Source: JAJXWB01 sp037044955
GTDB lineage: Bacteria; Pseudomonadota; Alphaproteobacteria; Rhizobiales; Beijerinckiaceae
Direction of reading: 5' to 3'
Assembly: GCA_037044955.1 (NCBI GenBank)
Contig: JBAOHX010000003.1
Span: forward strand, 1 to 64,000
DNA length: 64,000 nucleotides
Position 1 is the first letter of the stretch. Each line of letters begins with the position of its first letter. Below, piece by piece: positions 37,222-47,456 of this stretch. A program made the position numbers and the translations under genes. A model generated the notes under the pieces. It was not told where the DNA came from and did no database searches. It saw only the letters and a program-made list of their open reading frames with translations.

Positions 37222-38955
37222 ATGCGGCGGCGGGCGATGGATCGCGCCCGGCAGGAGGGGCAACTGAGCGGCGGAGGATTGGCGGAACGCGCGAAGCTCG
37301 CCGCGATCGTGGCGCAGCGTTACGCTTCTAAGGGCGTGCGCGCGGCGACGGCGCCCATGCGCGCCTTCGGCCGCATGCGGATGCGCGCGCCCGAACGTCT
37401 CCTCATCGCTCCGCAGGACATCCGCACCGCCGACGCCACCCGCGCCGAGGACATCTACGCCGGCTATTTCGCTTTCGGCGGCCGCATCGTGAACACGCAA
37501 GGGCGCTCGCCCTTCGATCTCCACCCGCCATCGGCGGAATGGGCGCGCGCGCTCAACGGCTTCGGCTGGCTGCGCCATCTGCGCGCCGCCGAGACGAGCC
37601 TTGCCCGCGTCAACGCCCGCGCGCTCGTCGACGATTACCTCGCCGCGCGCAGCCGTGGCCCCGCCGAGCCCTTCGACGCCGCCACGACCGCGCGAAGAAT
37701 CCTGTCGTGGCTCAGCCAGTCGACGCTCGTGCTCGAGGGCGCGGAAGCCGAATTCTACCATCGCTTCCTGCGCGCGCTCGCCCGCGACGCCGGGCAATTG
37801 CAGGACGCGCTCGGCGCGACGTCGGGCCTGCCGCACCTGCTGTCGACCATCGCGCTCGCCGCCTACGCCATGTGCGCCGAAACGCCGGCGCGCTTCCAGT
37901 CGCGCGCCAGCGCGCAGCTCGCCGACGCCATCGGCGCGCAGATCCTGCCCGACGGCGGCCATGTCAGCCGCAATCCGCAGGTCCTGATCGACCTGCTGCT
38001 CGACTTCCTGCCGCTGCGCCAGGCCTATGTCGCGCGCGGCGCGGCCCCGCCGCCCGAGCTGCTCAACGCCATCGACCGCATCATTCCCGCGCTGCGCCTG
38101 CTGCGGCACGGCGATTCGTCGCTGGCGCTGTTCAACGGCATGGGCGTGACCGCGCCCGACCGGCTCGCCATCGTCCTGCACTACGACGACGCGCGCGGAA
38201 CGGCGCCGGTGAGCGCCCCCTATTCCGGCTATCAGCGGCTGGAAGCCGCCGACACGATCGTCATCGTCGACGCCGGGCCGCCGCCGCCCCGCCCCTATTC
38301 GCTCGACGCGCACGCCGGCTGCCTGTCGTTCGAACTGTCGAGCGGCCTGCAGCGCATCGTCGTCAATTGCGGGACGCCGGCCGTCGGCGGCGCGTCCGCG
38401 CGCGACGCGGCCCGGCAGACGGCCGCGCATTCGACGCTGGTCATCGACGATGTTTCCTCATGCCGCATCGCGCCCGACACGGGCATCGAGCGCGTCATCG
38501 CCGGCCAGATCGTCGCCGGCCCCGGCAGCGTCGGCGTGAAGCGCGAGACGCTGGACGAAGGCGCGCTGCTCGACCTCTCGCACGACGGCTACGCCCAGCG
38601 CTTCGGCCTCGTGCACGAACGCCGCATCGCGCTGAAGTCCGACGGCGCGCAGCTCGTCGGCGAGGACCGTCTGGTCGCCGCCGGCCAGACGGCGCAGACC
38701 CCGCCCGAGACTTTCGCGCTGCGCTTCCACCTTCACCCCTCGGTCGTCGCCATGCGCGCCGGCGACGACACGGCCGTCGTGCTCGACCTCGCCGACGGCC
38801 AGCGCTGGATGTTCGACGCCGGCGGTCTGGCGGTGAACCTCGAGGAAAGCGTGTTCTTCGCCAGCCCCGACGGCGTGCGCGCCTGCCAGCAGATCGTGGT
38901 GACGGGAAAGGCCGAGGCCACGGTCGAGGTGCAATGGGCGATGTCGCGGCTCTGA
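37222..38955 (+). CDS. Heparinase II/III-family protein
   Basis: A 577-residue protein of the heparinase II/III-like family common in alphaproteobacteria. The N-terminal half is an alpha/alpha toroid (DLHPPSAEWARALNGFGWLR, DGGHVSRNPQVLIDLLLDFL). The C-terminal half is a beta-sandwich (STLVIDDVSS, GYAQRFGLVHERRIAL). No classical signal peptide is visible, so the location is uncertain. The likely substrate is a polysaccharide or cell-wall component, but it is unknown. No strong RBS is seen at 37222. Another ATG follows at 37237. Confidence 0.85.
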   Translation: MRRRAMDRARQEGQLSGGGLAERAKLAAIVAQRYASKGVRAATAPMRAFGRMRMRAPERLLIAPQDIRTADATRAEDIYAGYFAFGGRIVNTQGRSPFDLHPPSAEWARALNGFGWLRHLRAAETSLARVNARALVDDYLAARSRGPAEPFDAATTARRILSWLSQSTLVLEGAEAEFYHRFLRALARDAGQLQDALGATSGLPHLLSTIALAAYAMCAETPARFQSRASAQLADAIGAQILPDGGHVSRNPQVLIDLLLDFLPLRQAYVARGAAPPPELLNAIDRIIPALRLLRHGDSSLALFNGMGVTAPDRLAIVLHYDDARGTAPVSAPYSGYQRLEAADTIVIVDAGPPPPRPYSLDAHAGCLSFELSSGLQRIVVNCGTPAVGGASARDAARQTAAHSTLVIDDVSSCRIAPDTGIERVIAGQIVAGPGSVGVKRETLDEGALLDLSHDGYAQRFGLVHERRIALKSDGAQLVGEDRLVAAGQTAQTPPETFALRFHLHPSVVAMRAGDDTAVVLDLADGQRWMFDAGGLAVNLEESVFFASPDGVRACQQIVVTGKAEATVEVQWAMSRL

Positions 38956-39101
38956 AGCCGGCCTGCGACCTCCCGAAAATCTGATTTCCCCTTTTTGGCG
39001 CGTTGTTCTAGAAGACGGCCCATCGCCGCCTCTTCGCGCGGGTCGACATCGACCGGCGCCGGGCGTGCAACGAGACCAAGCCCGCGACGAGGACGCCGCC
39101 A

Positions 39102-40508
39102 ATGACCGCAGGACCGCGCACGCTTTACGACAAGATCTGGGACGACCACGTCGTCGACGTCCAGCCCGACGGCACGAGCCTGATCTACATCGACCGCCAT
39201 CTCGTGCACGAGGTGACGAGCCCGCAGGCCTTCGAGGGCCTGCGCATGTCGAAGCGCAAGGTGCGCGCGCCCGAAAAGACGCTCGCCGTCGTCGACCACA
39301 ACGTGCCGACCACCGACCGCTCCAAGCCGATCGAAGATCCCGAGTCCAGGGCGCAGGTCGAGCAGCTCGCGATCAACGCCGCCGAATTCGGCGTCGAATA
39401 TTACGACGAGCACGACAGGCGCCAGGGCGTCGTCCACATCATCGGGCCGGAGCAGGGCTTCACCCTGCCCGGCGCGACCATCGTCTGCGGCGACAGCCAC
39501 ACTTCCACGCACGGCGCCTTCGGCGCGCTGGCGCATGGCATCGGCACGTCGGAAGTCGAGCATGTGCTCGCCACGCAGACGCTGATCCAGTCGAAGGCGA
39601 AGAACATGCTGGTGCGCGTGGATGGCAAGCTGCCCCACGGCGTGACCGCCAAGGACATCGCGCTCGCGGTGATCGGCAAGATCGGCACGGCCGGCGGCAC
39701 CGGCCATGTCATCGAATACGCCGGCGAAGCCGTGCGCGACCTGTCGATGGAAGGCCGCATGACGCTCTGCAACCTGTCGATCGAAGGCGGCGCGCGCGCC
39801 GGCATGGTCGCGCCGGACGAGAAGACCTTCGCCTACCTGAAGGATCGTCCGAAATCGCCGAAGGGCGCGGCCTGGGACCAGGCGGTCGCCTACTGGTCGA
39901 AGCTCAAGACCGACGACGGCGCGAAATTCGACACGGTGGTGACGCTGAACGCCGCCGATCTGCCCCCGTGCGTCACCTGGGGCACGAGCCCCGAGGACGT
40001 GATCTCGATCGAGGGAACCGTGCCGACGCCCGCCGACGCGCCGAACGACGCGAAGAAGGCGGCCATCGCGCGCGCGCTCGACTACATGGGCCTGAAGGGC
40101 GGCGAGAAGATCACGGACGTGAAGATCGACCGCGCCTTCATCGGCTCCTGCACCAACGGCCGCATCGAGGATCTTCGCGCCGCCGCCGCCGTGGCGAAGG
40201 GCAAGAAGGTCGCAAGCCATGTCAGCGCCATGGTCGTGCCGGGCTCGGGCCTCGTGAAGGAACAGGCGGAGGCCGAAGGCCTCGACAAGGTCTTCATCGA
40301 GGCCGGCTTCGAATGGCGCGAGCCCGGCTGTTCGATGTGCCTGGCGATGAACCCGGACAAGCTCGCGCCGGGCGAGCGCTGCGCCTCGACCTCGAACCGC
40401 AATTTCGAGGGGCGCCAGGGTTTTCGCGGACGTACGCATCTCGTGTCGCCGGCCATGGCGGCGGCGGCCGCCATCGCCGGCCATTTCGTCGACGTGCGCA
40501 AGATCTGA
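39102..40508 (+). CDS. leuC: 3-isopropylmalate dehydratase large subunit
   Basis: LeuC forms with LeuD the [4Fe-4S] isomerase of leucine synthesis. The protein is 468 residues. The cluster cysteines are in FIGSCTNGRIEDL and EPGCSMCLAMNPD. IVCGDSHTSTHGAFGALAHG and STSNRNFEGRQG are further family motifs. The partner leuD lies 2.4 kb downstream on the same strand, with a small reverse gene, a zincin, a methyltransferase and a MaoC gene between. Confidence 0.97.
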   Translation: MTAGPRTLYDKIWDDHVVDVQPDGTSLIYIDRHLVHEVTSPQAFEGLRMSKRKVRAPEKTLAVVDHNVPTTDRSKPIEDPESRAQVEQLAINAAEFGVEYYDEHDRRQGVVHIIGPEQGFTLPGATIVCGDSHTSTHGAFGALAHGIGTSEVEHVLATQTLIQSKAKNMLVRVDGKLPHGVTAKDIALAVIGKIGTAGGTGHVIEYAGEAVRDLSMEGRMTLCNLSIEGGARAGMVAPDEKTFAYLKDRPKSPKGAAWDQAVAYWSKLKTDDGAKFDTVVTLNAADLPPCVTWGTSPEDVISIEGTVPTPADAPNDAKKAAIARALDYMGLKGGEKITDVKIDRAFIGSCTNGRIEDLRAAAAVAKGKKVASHVSAMVVPGSGLVKEQAEAEGLDKVFIEAGFEWREPGCSMCLAMNPDKLAPGERCASTSNRNFEGRQGFRGRTHLVSPAMAAAAAIAGHFVDVRKI

Positions 40509-40514
40509 CGACAA

Positions 40515-40538
40515 AAGGCCGGCGTCGACGCCGGCCTT
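40515..40538. terminator. Perfect palindrome after leuC, possible weak terminator
   Basis: AAGGCCGGCGTC followed by its exact complement, 24 bases in all. It lacks a clear T tract on either strand, so it may instead be one of the short repeat elements. Confidence 0.4.
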
Positions 40539-40558
40539 CCCGTCTCACACGCGATGCC

Positions 40559-40795
40559 TCACATCATGCGCCGATGCGGACGCATCATGCGAGGGTGGCG
40601 CATCCGTTGGCGATACACACGATGCCGCGTCATGCGCGGCCGCATCATGCGGCGAGGATGCATGCGCGTCCTCGTGATCGACTGATCGGATGGGCGCTCG
40701 ACGCCGGGCGGCATGTTCGCCGCCGGCGCGGCGAGGGAAGGCGCAGCCCATGTCGCGCCGACGAGCGCTGCGAGCGCGATAAGCAGTTTCTTCAT
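40559..40795 (-). CDS. Small exported Arg/Met/His-rich protein
   Basis: A 78-residue protein. The signal peptide is clear (MKKLLIALAALVGATWAAPS, cleavage after LAA). A good RBS (GGGAG) precedes the ATG. The mature part is very unusual: the last 35 residues are almost only Arg, Met, His and Pro (for example RMHPRRMMRPRMTRHR). A metal-binding role (copper or nickel) or a nucleic-acid or surface-charge role could be imagined, but no family is recognised. It is convergent with leuC. Confidence 0.7.
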   Translation of the reverse strand: MKKLLIALAALVGATWAAPSLAAPAANMPPGVERPSDQSITRTRMHPRRMMRPRMTRHRVYRQRMRHPRMMRPHRRMM

Positions 40796-41061
40796 GACGA
40801 TCTCCCGTGACGGCGTCCGACGCGCCCAGATTGAATCGCCGCGCTACACAGTCCAGTCACGATTTGTTTTGCGGCGGCGTCGAACCGTGGTCGCGAAATC
40901 GCTTGCGCCGGCTTTCGAGAGGCCGCGCCCGGAACGGACCTTCTCGTTCTCGCCGATGTCCGGCGACCTGCCCGCAAGGCGAGCCTTGGCGTATGGACGC
41001 AACGCCGCCGCCCTGCGCGGGTTCCGCTTTTGCGCGGACGCCGCGCATGCGATGCTGAAGC

Positions 41062-41481
41062 ATGAGCGCGACCGACAATGCATGGAGCGAACGCCGCGCG
41101 CCTGACCTCGCCGCATTCGAGGACATGGCGCAGACGGCCTTCGACGCCCTGCCCGCAAGCTTCCGCAATCTGTGCGCGGGGATCGTCATCCGCGTCGACG
41201 ACTGGCCGGACGACGAGACGCTCGACGAGATGAATTGCGAGAGCGACTACGACCTGCTCGGCCTGTTTCGCGGGCGCGGCCTCGCGCAGGGCGAGGCGCT
41301 CGCCCATACCGGGCAGCCGCCCAACATGGTCTGGCTCTATCGCCGCCCCATCCTCGACTATTGGGCCGAGAACGAGGATGCGCTCGGCGCAATCGTGCGG
41401 CATGTGCTGGTGCACGAGATCGGCCATCACTTCGGCCTCAGCGACGAAGACATGGAGCGCATCGAACGCGAAGCGGAATGA
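41062..41481 (+). CDS. Metallopeptidase-family (zincin-like) protein
   Basis: A 139-residue cytoplasmic protein of the minimal zincin family (DUF1025-like). The zinc motif is HVLVHEIGHHFGLSD, near the C-terminus. IVIRVDDWPDDETLDEM and DLLGLFRG are typical upstream segments. Peptidase activity has not been shown for most members. Its stop overlaps the start of the following methyltransferase (ATGA). Confidence 0.88.
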   Translation: MSATDNAWSERRAPDLAAFEDMAQTAFDALPASFRNLCAGIVIRVDDWPDDETLDEMNCESDYDLLGLFRGRGLAQGEALAHTGQPPNMVWLYRRPILDYWAENEDALGAIVRHVLVHEIGHHFGLSDEDMERIEREAE

Positions 41482-42312
41482 CGACGCAGTCCTCCAGCAC
41501 AGAGTTGCGCCAGAAATTCGCGCGCGAGATCTGCGCGCAGGCGGGCGTACGCGACGCGCGTATCGAACAGGCCTTCGCCGAAACATCGCGTGAAAAATTC
41601 GCGGGACCGCCGCCGTGGTTCGTGGCGGGCTTCGGCGCCTATGCCGAGACGCGCGATGTCGCCAGACCTCTATCGCGATTGCCTCGTCGCCATCGATCCC
41701 GCGCGCGGCATAAACATCGGCGAGCCGGCGCTGCACGCGCGCTGCATGGAGGAACTGGCGCTGCGCGACGGCGAGACGGTCCTGCATGTCGGCGCGGGCG
41801 TGGGCTATTACACCGCCATGCTCGCGCGCCTCGTCGGCCCCGCGGGCGAGGTCGTCGGCTACGAGATCGATCCGGGCATTGCAGAGCGCGCGAAAGCCAA
41901 TCTGCGCGACATTCCCAATGTGAGGATCGAGGCGCGTTCAGGCATCGCGCCCGACCTGCCGCAAGCCGACGTCATCTACGTCAACGCCGGGGCGATCGAA
42001 CCCTACGCCTGCTGGCGCGCGGCGCTGCGGCCAGGCGGCCGGCTGCTGTTCCCGCTCGAGGCGCCCGGCGCGGTCGGCGCGATGCTGCTCGTGCAGAGGG
42101 GAGAGAACGCGATGCGCTGGCCGGCGCGGTTCCTCTTTCCCGTCGCCTTCATCGCCTGCGAGGCGGCGCGCGATTCTGCGGCGGAGCGACGGCTGGCGCG
42201 GCGGTTCGCCGACGAAAGCTGGCGCGGCGTGCGCGCGCTGCGCTTCGATGCGCCAGACGAAACATGCTGGCTCGCCGGCGACGGCTGGCGCCTGTCGACG
42301 GCGGCGCCCTAG
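41478..42312 (+). CDS. PCMT-like methyltransferase (frameshift)
   Basis: A protein-L-isoaspartate-methyltransferase-like protein. The N-terminal part is LRQKFAREICAQAGVRDARI with FAETSREKFAGPPPW. The SAM site follows (VLHVGAGVGYYTAMLARLVG, VVGYEIDPGIAERAK). The frame slips at 41661, where one extra base splits AETRDV from PDLYRDCLVAIDP. Corrected length is 277 residues. True PCMTs contain a shorter C-terminal part, so the substrate may differ. It overlaps the zincin gene upstream and ends overlapping the convergent MaoC gene by four bases. Confidence 0.8.
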
Positions 42313-42785
42313 CCGCGCTTCTTCACGAGATACTTGTGCCATCCGTCGAGCACGAGTTCGCGCTTCTGGTTGTGCACCGTCGCGCGCATGACGATGACGC
42401 CTGTCGAGCGCTGCTCTTTCAGCTCCGTGATCTCGAGCGCCGGATAGAGCGTGTCGCCCTCGATGACGCCGGCGAGAAAGCGCGAGGATTGTTCGAGAAA
42501 GGCGACGAGCGAATCCGAGACCTCGTGCGGAAAGCGCCCCGCGCCGGCGGCGGTGAAGCACACGACCTGCAGCCCGTGCGCCAGCAGCCCCGCATACCCG
42601 CGCTTGCGGCAATATTCGACGTCGTAGTGGATCGGGTGATTGTCGCCGGAGACGAGCTGGAAGGCCGCGAAATTGGCCGAATTCACGGTGCGGCTCGGCA
42701 GCAGGTAGCGTTCGCCGACGCGAAAATCCTCGAACCAGCGCTGCTCGGCGCACAGGTGCTTCTCGGGCTCGAAACTCGTGTCCAC
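42309..42785 (-). CDS. MaoC-like dehydratase
   Basis: A 158-residue hot-dog-fold protein. The hydratase motif is FAAFQLVSGDNHPIHYD with the catalytic Asp and His. The substrate would be an enoyl-CoA or similar thioester. The start is a GTG at 42785 with GGAG nine bases upstream. A longer frame begins at 42872 but adds only low-complexity residues. No fatty-acid genes are adjacent, so the pathway is unknown. Confidence 0.85.
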   Translation of the reverse strand: MDTSFEPEKHLCAEQRWFEDFRVGERYLLPSRTVNSANFAAFQLVSGDNHPIHYDVEYCRKRGYAGLLAHGLQVVCFTAAGAGRFPHEVSDSLVAFLEQSSRFLAGVIEGDTLYPALEITELKEQRSTGVIVMRATVHNQKRELVLDGWHKYLVKKRG

Positions 42786-42914
42786 GCTGTCGTCTCCATC
42801 CCCGTTTTCGGCATGGTGGCAGGGCGCGGCGCACGGGGTCAATGCGGCCCCGTTTGCGCCCCCCGCCCCCATTTGCTAACACCCTGCCAAACAGCGCTGC
42901 CGAAGGCCTTTGCC

Positions 42915-43520
42915 ATGGAAAAGTTCACGAAACTGACGGGCGTCGCCGCGCCCATGCCGATCGTCAACATCGACACGGACATGATCATCCCGAAGCAATA
43001 CCTGAAGACGATCGCCCGCACGGGCCTCGGCAAGGGGCTGTTCTCGGAGATGCGCTACAAGGAGGACGGTTCGGAGAACCCGGATTTCGTGCTCAACCAG
43101 CCCGCCTATCGCAAGGCGCAGATCCTGGTGGCGGAAGACAATTTCGGCTGCGGCTCCTCGCGCGAGCACGCGCCCTGGGCTCTGCTCGACTACGGCATCC
43201 GCTGCGTCATCTCGACCAGCTTCGCCGACATTTTCTACAACAATTGCTTCAAGAACGGCATCCTGCCGATCAAGGTCTCGAAAGAGGACCTCGCCAAGCT
43301 GATGGACGACGCCGAGCGCGGCGCCAACGCGACGCTCACGGTCGATCTCGAAGCCCAGGAAATCCGTGGCCCGGACGGCGGCGTCGTGAAATTCGACATC
43401 GACGCCTTCCGCAAGCATTGCCTGATCGAGGGCCTCGACGACATCGGCCTCACCATGGTCAAGGCCGACAAGATTTCGTCCTTCGAGAAGAAGCACGCCG
43501 CCGAAAGGCCGTGGGCGTAA
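42915..43520 (+). CDS. leuD: 3-isopropylmalate dehydratase small subunit
   Basis: LeuD is the swivel subunit that completes the LeuCD active site. The protein is 201 residues, the normal length. Motifs are VNIDTDMIIPKQYLKTI and EDNFGCGSSREHAPWAL. A dense cluster of palindromic repeats follows, and then the terminator shared with acs. Confidence 0.97.
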   Translation: MEKFTKLTGVAAPMPIVNIDTDMIIPKQYLKTIARTGLGKGLFSEMRYKEDGSENPDFVLNQPAYRKAQILVAEDNFGCGSSREHAPWALLDYGIRCVISTSFADIFYNNCFKNGILPIKVSKEDLAKLMDDAERGANATLTVDLEAQEIRGPDGGVVKFDIDAFRKHCLIEGLDDIGLTMVKADKISSFEKKHAAERPWA

Positions 43521-43524
43521 GGAC

Positions 43525-43553
43525 TGTCATTCCCGCGAAAGCGGGAATCCAGA
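43525..43553. repeat. Family C palindrome copy 3
   Basis: TGTCATTCCCGCGAAAGCGG with GAATCCAG, directly after leuD. Confidence 0.7.
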
Positions 43554-43580
43554 GCGGTTCGACGTTTGTCGGAAATAGCG

Positions 43581-43740
43581 CCGTCATTGCGAGCCAACGG
43601 GTCGCGCCAAAGGCGCGCCCGATGACAGGCTCCGCGAAGCAATCCATCCCCGTATGTTGATCCAGATGTGGGGATGGATTGCCGCGTCGCTACAGGTGAA
43701 ACCGCGTTGCGGTTTCACCGGAGCTCCTCGCAATGACGGC
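43581..43740. repeat. Family B palindromic repeat, long variant
   Basis: Outer arms CCGTCATTGCGAG and CTCGCAATGACGG, with several smaller palindromes inside. One of these is GTGAAACCGCGTTGCGGTTTCAC. Confidence 0.75.
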
Positions 43741-43801
43741 CGCATGATTCCGAGCGGGTGTGAATCGCTGTAGAGCCGCGCCGGAAATCTTTGACGCGGC
43801 C

Positions 43802-43845
43802 CCCTGGATTCCCGATCGCCTGCCGCGCAGGCGTCGGGAATGACA
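43802..43845. repeat. Family C palindrome copy 4
   Basis: CTGGATTCCCGATCGCCTGC and GCAGGCGTCGGGAATGAC, near the acs terminator. Confidence 0.65.
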
Positions 43846-43860
43846 AGCCGCAACTCTCAC

Positions 43861-43898
43861 AAAAAAAGCCCCGCGATGCGCCTGCATCGCGGGGCTTT
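43861..43898 (-). terminator. Terminator of acs, possibly bidirectional
   Basis: A perfect 15-base stem (43865-43879 with 43884-43898; core GCCCCGCGATGC) with a four-base loop. On the minus strand it is followed by at least seven T, so it ends acs transcription. On the plus strand it is followed by TTTCTGTTTT and may also stop leuD transcripts. Confidence 0.9.
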
Positions 43899-43915
43899 CT
43901 GTTTTGCGACCCCAA

Positions 43916-45847
<1,932 letters not shown>

Positions 45848-45907
45848 TCCCGTCCTCCCACGGCGCGCGCAAACCCGGGCGTGCGCGACGCTCCAAAAAG
45901 TCGTGGG

Positions 45908-45937
45908 ATTATGCGCCAGCGAAGGGCCTGCTCACAA
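45908..45937 (-). promoter_or_regulatory. acs promoter with a palindrome over the -35
   Basis: On the minus strand TTGTGA (45932-45937), an 18-base spacer, then CATAAT (45908-45913). An inverted repeat, CCTGCTC-N7-GAGCAGG, overlaps the -35 and could be an operator. The binding protein is unknown. Confidence 0.5.
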
Positions 45938-45990
45938 GGCGAGCAGGGTCGAACTTTGGTGTTGCGACCTTCGGCGTATTGCGCCCTAGC

Positions 45991-46638
45991 CTATTGGCAT
46001 TCCTTGCGGATGCGGGCGAGCGCGTCGCTGATGCCGGCCAGCGAATAGCTGTCGGTGGTGGCGTTGCCCTTGCTCGAGGACGCCTTCACCACGAGCTTGG
46101 AGCCGCGCTTCATCGCCTCGACGAACTTGCCTTCCTCGGCCGGATTCTTCAGCCAGGCGTTCGCGCCTTTGGCGACGAACTGGAAGGCCGCGCCGCCGAT
46201 GTCGGCGCTCGGCTCCGACCCGTCCTTCATGGCGAAGCCCATGATGACGGAAACCTCGTTCTGCACGTTCTCGCCCGGCCGGTTCGAGATGAACACGTAG
46301 GCGTCGTCGCGCTTGAGGCTCGCGGGCGCGCGCTCCTTCGGCCGCGCCAGCGTGTAGCAGGTCTTGGTCTTGCCGCCGGTCGTGAACACGTCCCATTCGC
46401 CGAACCGGCCGACCGGCGTCGCCTTGCCGCCGCCGGCGCCCTTGGCGTCCGGCTTCTTCGACTTGTCGTCCTTGGCGGCCTTGCCCTTGGCGGGCTTCTT
46501 CGCGTCTTCCTTCTTCTCCTTCGCCTGCGCCCCGGACAAGGCGAACGACGGGCCGGCGGTCGGCGTGGACGCCGACAGGCCGAAAGCAAAGGTGAGGACG
46601 ACCAGCGCCGGAACGGCGCGCTGCGGCAATCGAATCAT
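45991..46638 (-). CDS. Exported IalB-like (invasion associated locus B family) protein
   Basis: A 215-residue protein with a signal peptide (VPALVVLTFAFGLSASTPTA). A Lys/Asp/Ala-rich linker follows (KEKKEDAKKPAKGKAAKDDK). The C-terminal IalB-like domain has GRFGEWDVFTTGG, CYTLARP and YVFISNRPGENVQNEVSVIM. Members are periplasmic, and despite the name most have nothing to do with invasion. An in-frame start six codons upstream is a TTG. Confidence 0.8.
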   Translation of the reverse strand: MIRLPQRAVPALVVLTFAFGLSASTPTAGPSFALSGAQAKEKKEDAKKPAKGKAAKDDKSKKPDAKGAGGGKATPVGRFGEWDVFTTGGKTKTCYTLARPKERAPASLKRDDAYVFISNRPGENVQNEVSVIMGFAMKDGSEPSADIGGAAFQFVAKGANAWLKNPAEEGKFVEAMKRGSKLVVKASSSKGNATTDSYSLAGISDALARIRKECQ

Positions 46639-46812
46639 GTGCGCGATCTTACCCAATTTGCCGCAGAACGGCGACGCTGAGGGACAATATCGGAGGGCGC
46701 GATCGCGGCGAAATTCGGACCATGAGCGCGGCGCGGCGCTCCGCCTGTGGCGCCCCGCACTTTACAGCCCGCCGCCACGGGCTAAGGTCGCGGTCATTCT
46801 ATGGAGCAGACC

Positions 46813-47412
46813 ATGGCCTTCAATTTTTCCCGTTTGCGCGCCGCCTTCGCCGCCCTGGCGCTCGGCCTGAGCGTCGCCGGCTGCGGCTACAACACCATTC
46901 CCACGGCGGAAGAGAACGCCAAGGCCAAATGGGCCGACGTGCAGAACCAGTACCAGCGGCGCGCCGACCTCATCCCGAACCTCGTGGCGACCGTGCAGGG
47001 CTACGCCAAGCAGGAGAAGGACGTTCTGACCTCGGTGATCGAGGCGCGCTCCAAGGCCACCTCCGTCAAGGTCGACGCCTCGCAACTCACCGATCCCGAG
47101 AAGATCAAGCAGTTCCAGGACGCCCAGAACCAGCTCTCCGGCGCGCTCGGCCGCCTGATCGCCGTGTCGGAAGCCTATCCGGACCTGAAGTCCAACCAGA
47201 ACTTCCTGGCCCTGCAGTCGCAGCTCGAAGGCACCGAGAACCGCATCGCCGTCGCCCGCCGCGACTATGTGGCCGCCGTCCGCGACTACAATCTGACGCT
47301 CTCGACCTTCCCCTCGATCATCTGGGCGAAGACCATCTTCTCCGGCAACAAGCCGATGGCGACCTTCACGGCGTCGGAAGGCTCCGACAAGCCGCCGCAG
47401 GTGAAGTTCTGA
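46813..47412 (+). CDS. lemA: LemA family lipoprotein
   Basis: A 199-residue protein with a lipoprotein signal (LALGLSVAGCGYN, lipidation at the Cys). The mature part is the helical LemA domain (WADVQNQYQRRADLIPNLVA, TVQGYAKQEKDVLTSVIEAR and VRDYNLTLSTFPSIIWAK). The ATG at 46813 has GGAG eight bases upstream. An ATG at 46801 would add four residues. lemA next to TPM-domain genes is a widespread cluster of unclear function, possibly in envelope quality control. Confidence 0.93.
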   Translation: MAFNFSRLRAAFAALALGLSVAGCGYNTIPTAEENAKAKWADVQNQYQRRADLIPNLVATVQGYAKQEKDVLTSVIEARSKATSVKVDASQLTDPEKIKQFQDAQNQLSGALGRLIAVSEAYPDLKSNQNFLALQSQLEGTENRIAVARRDYVAAVRDYNLTLSTFPSIIWAKTIFSGNKPMATFTASEGSDKPPQVKF

Positions 47413-47428
47413 AAAGTGAAGTTCTAGA

Positions 47429-47456
47429 ATGGACCGCGAGCCTTCAGGCTCGCAGG
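47429..47456. repeat. Short palindrome, family E copy 4
   Basis: GCGAGCCTTCAGGCTCGC, in the lemA-TPM spacer. The first possible start codon of the TPM gene lies in it. Confidence 0.65.

Noticed and set aside
43525..43850. CRISPR-like repeat cluster after leuD
   Set aside because: The repeats belong to different palindromic families, are not evenly spaced, and no cas genes are present.
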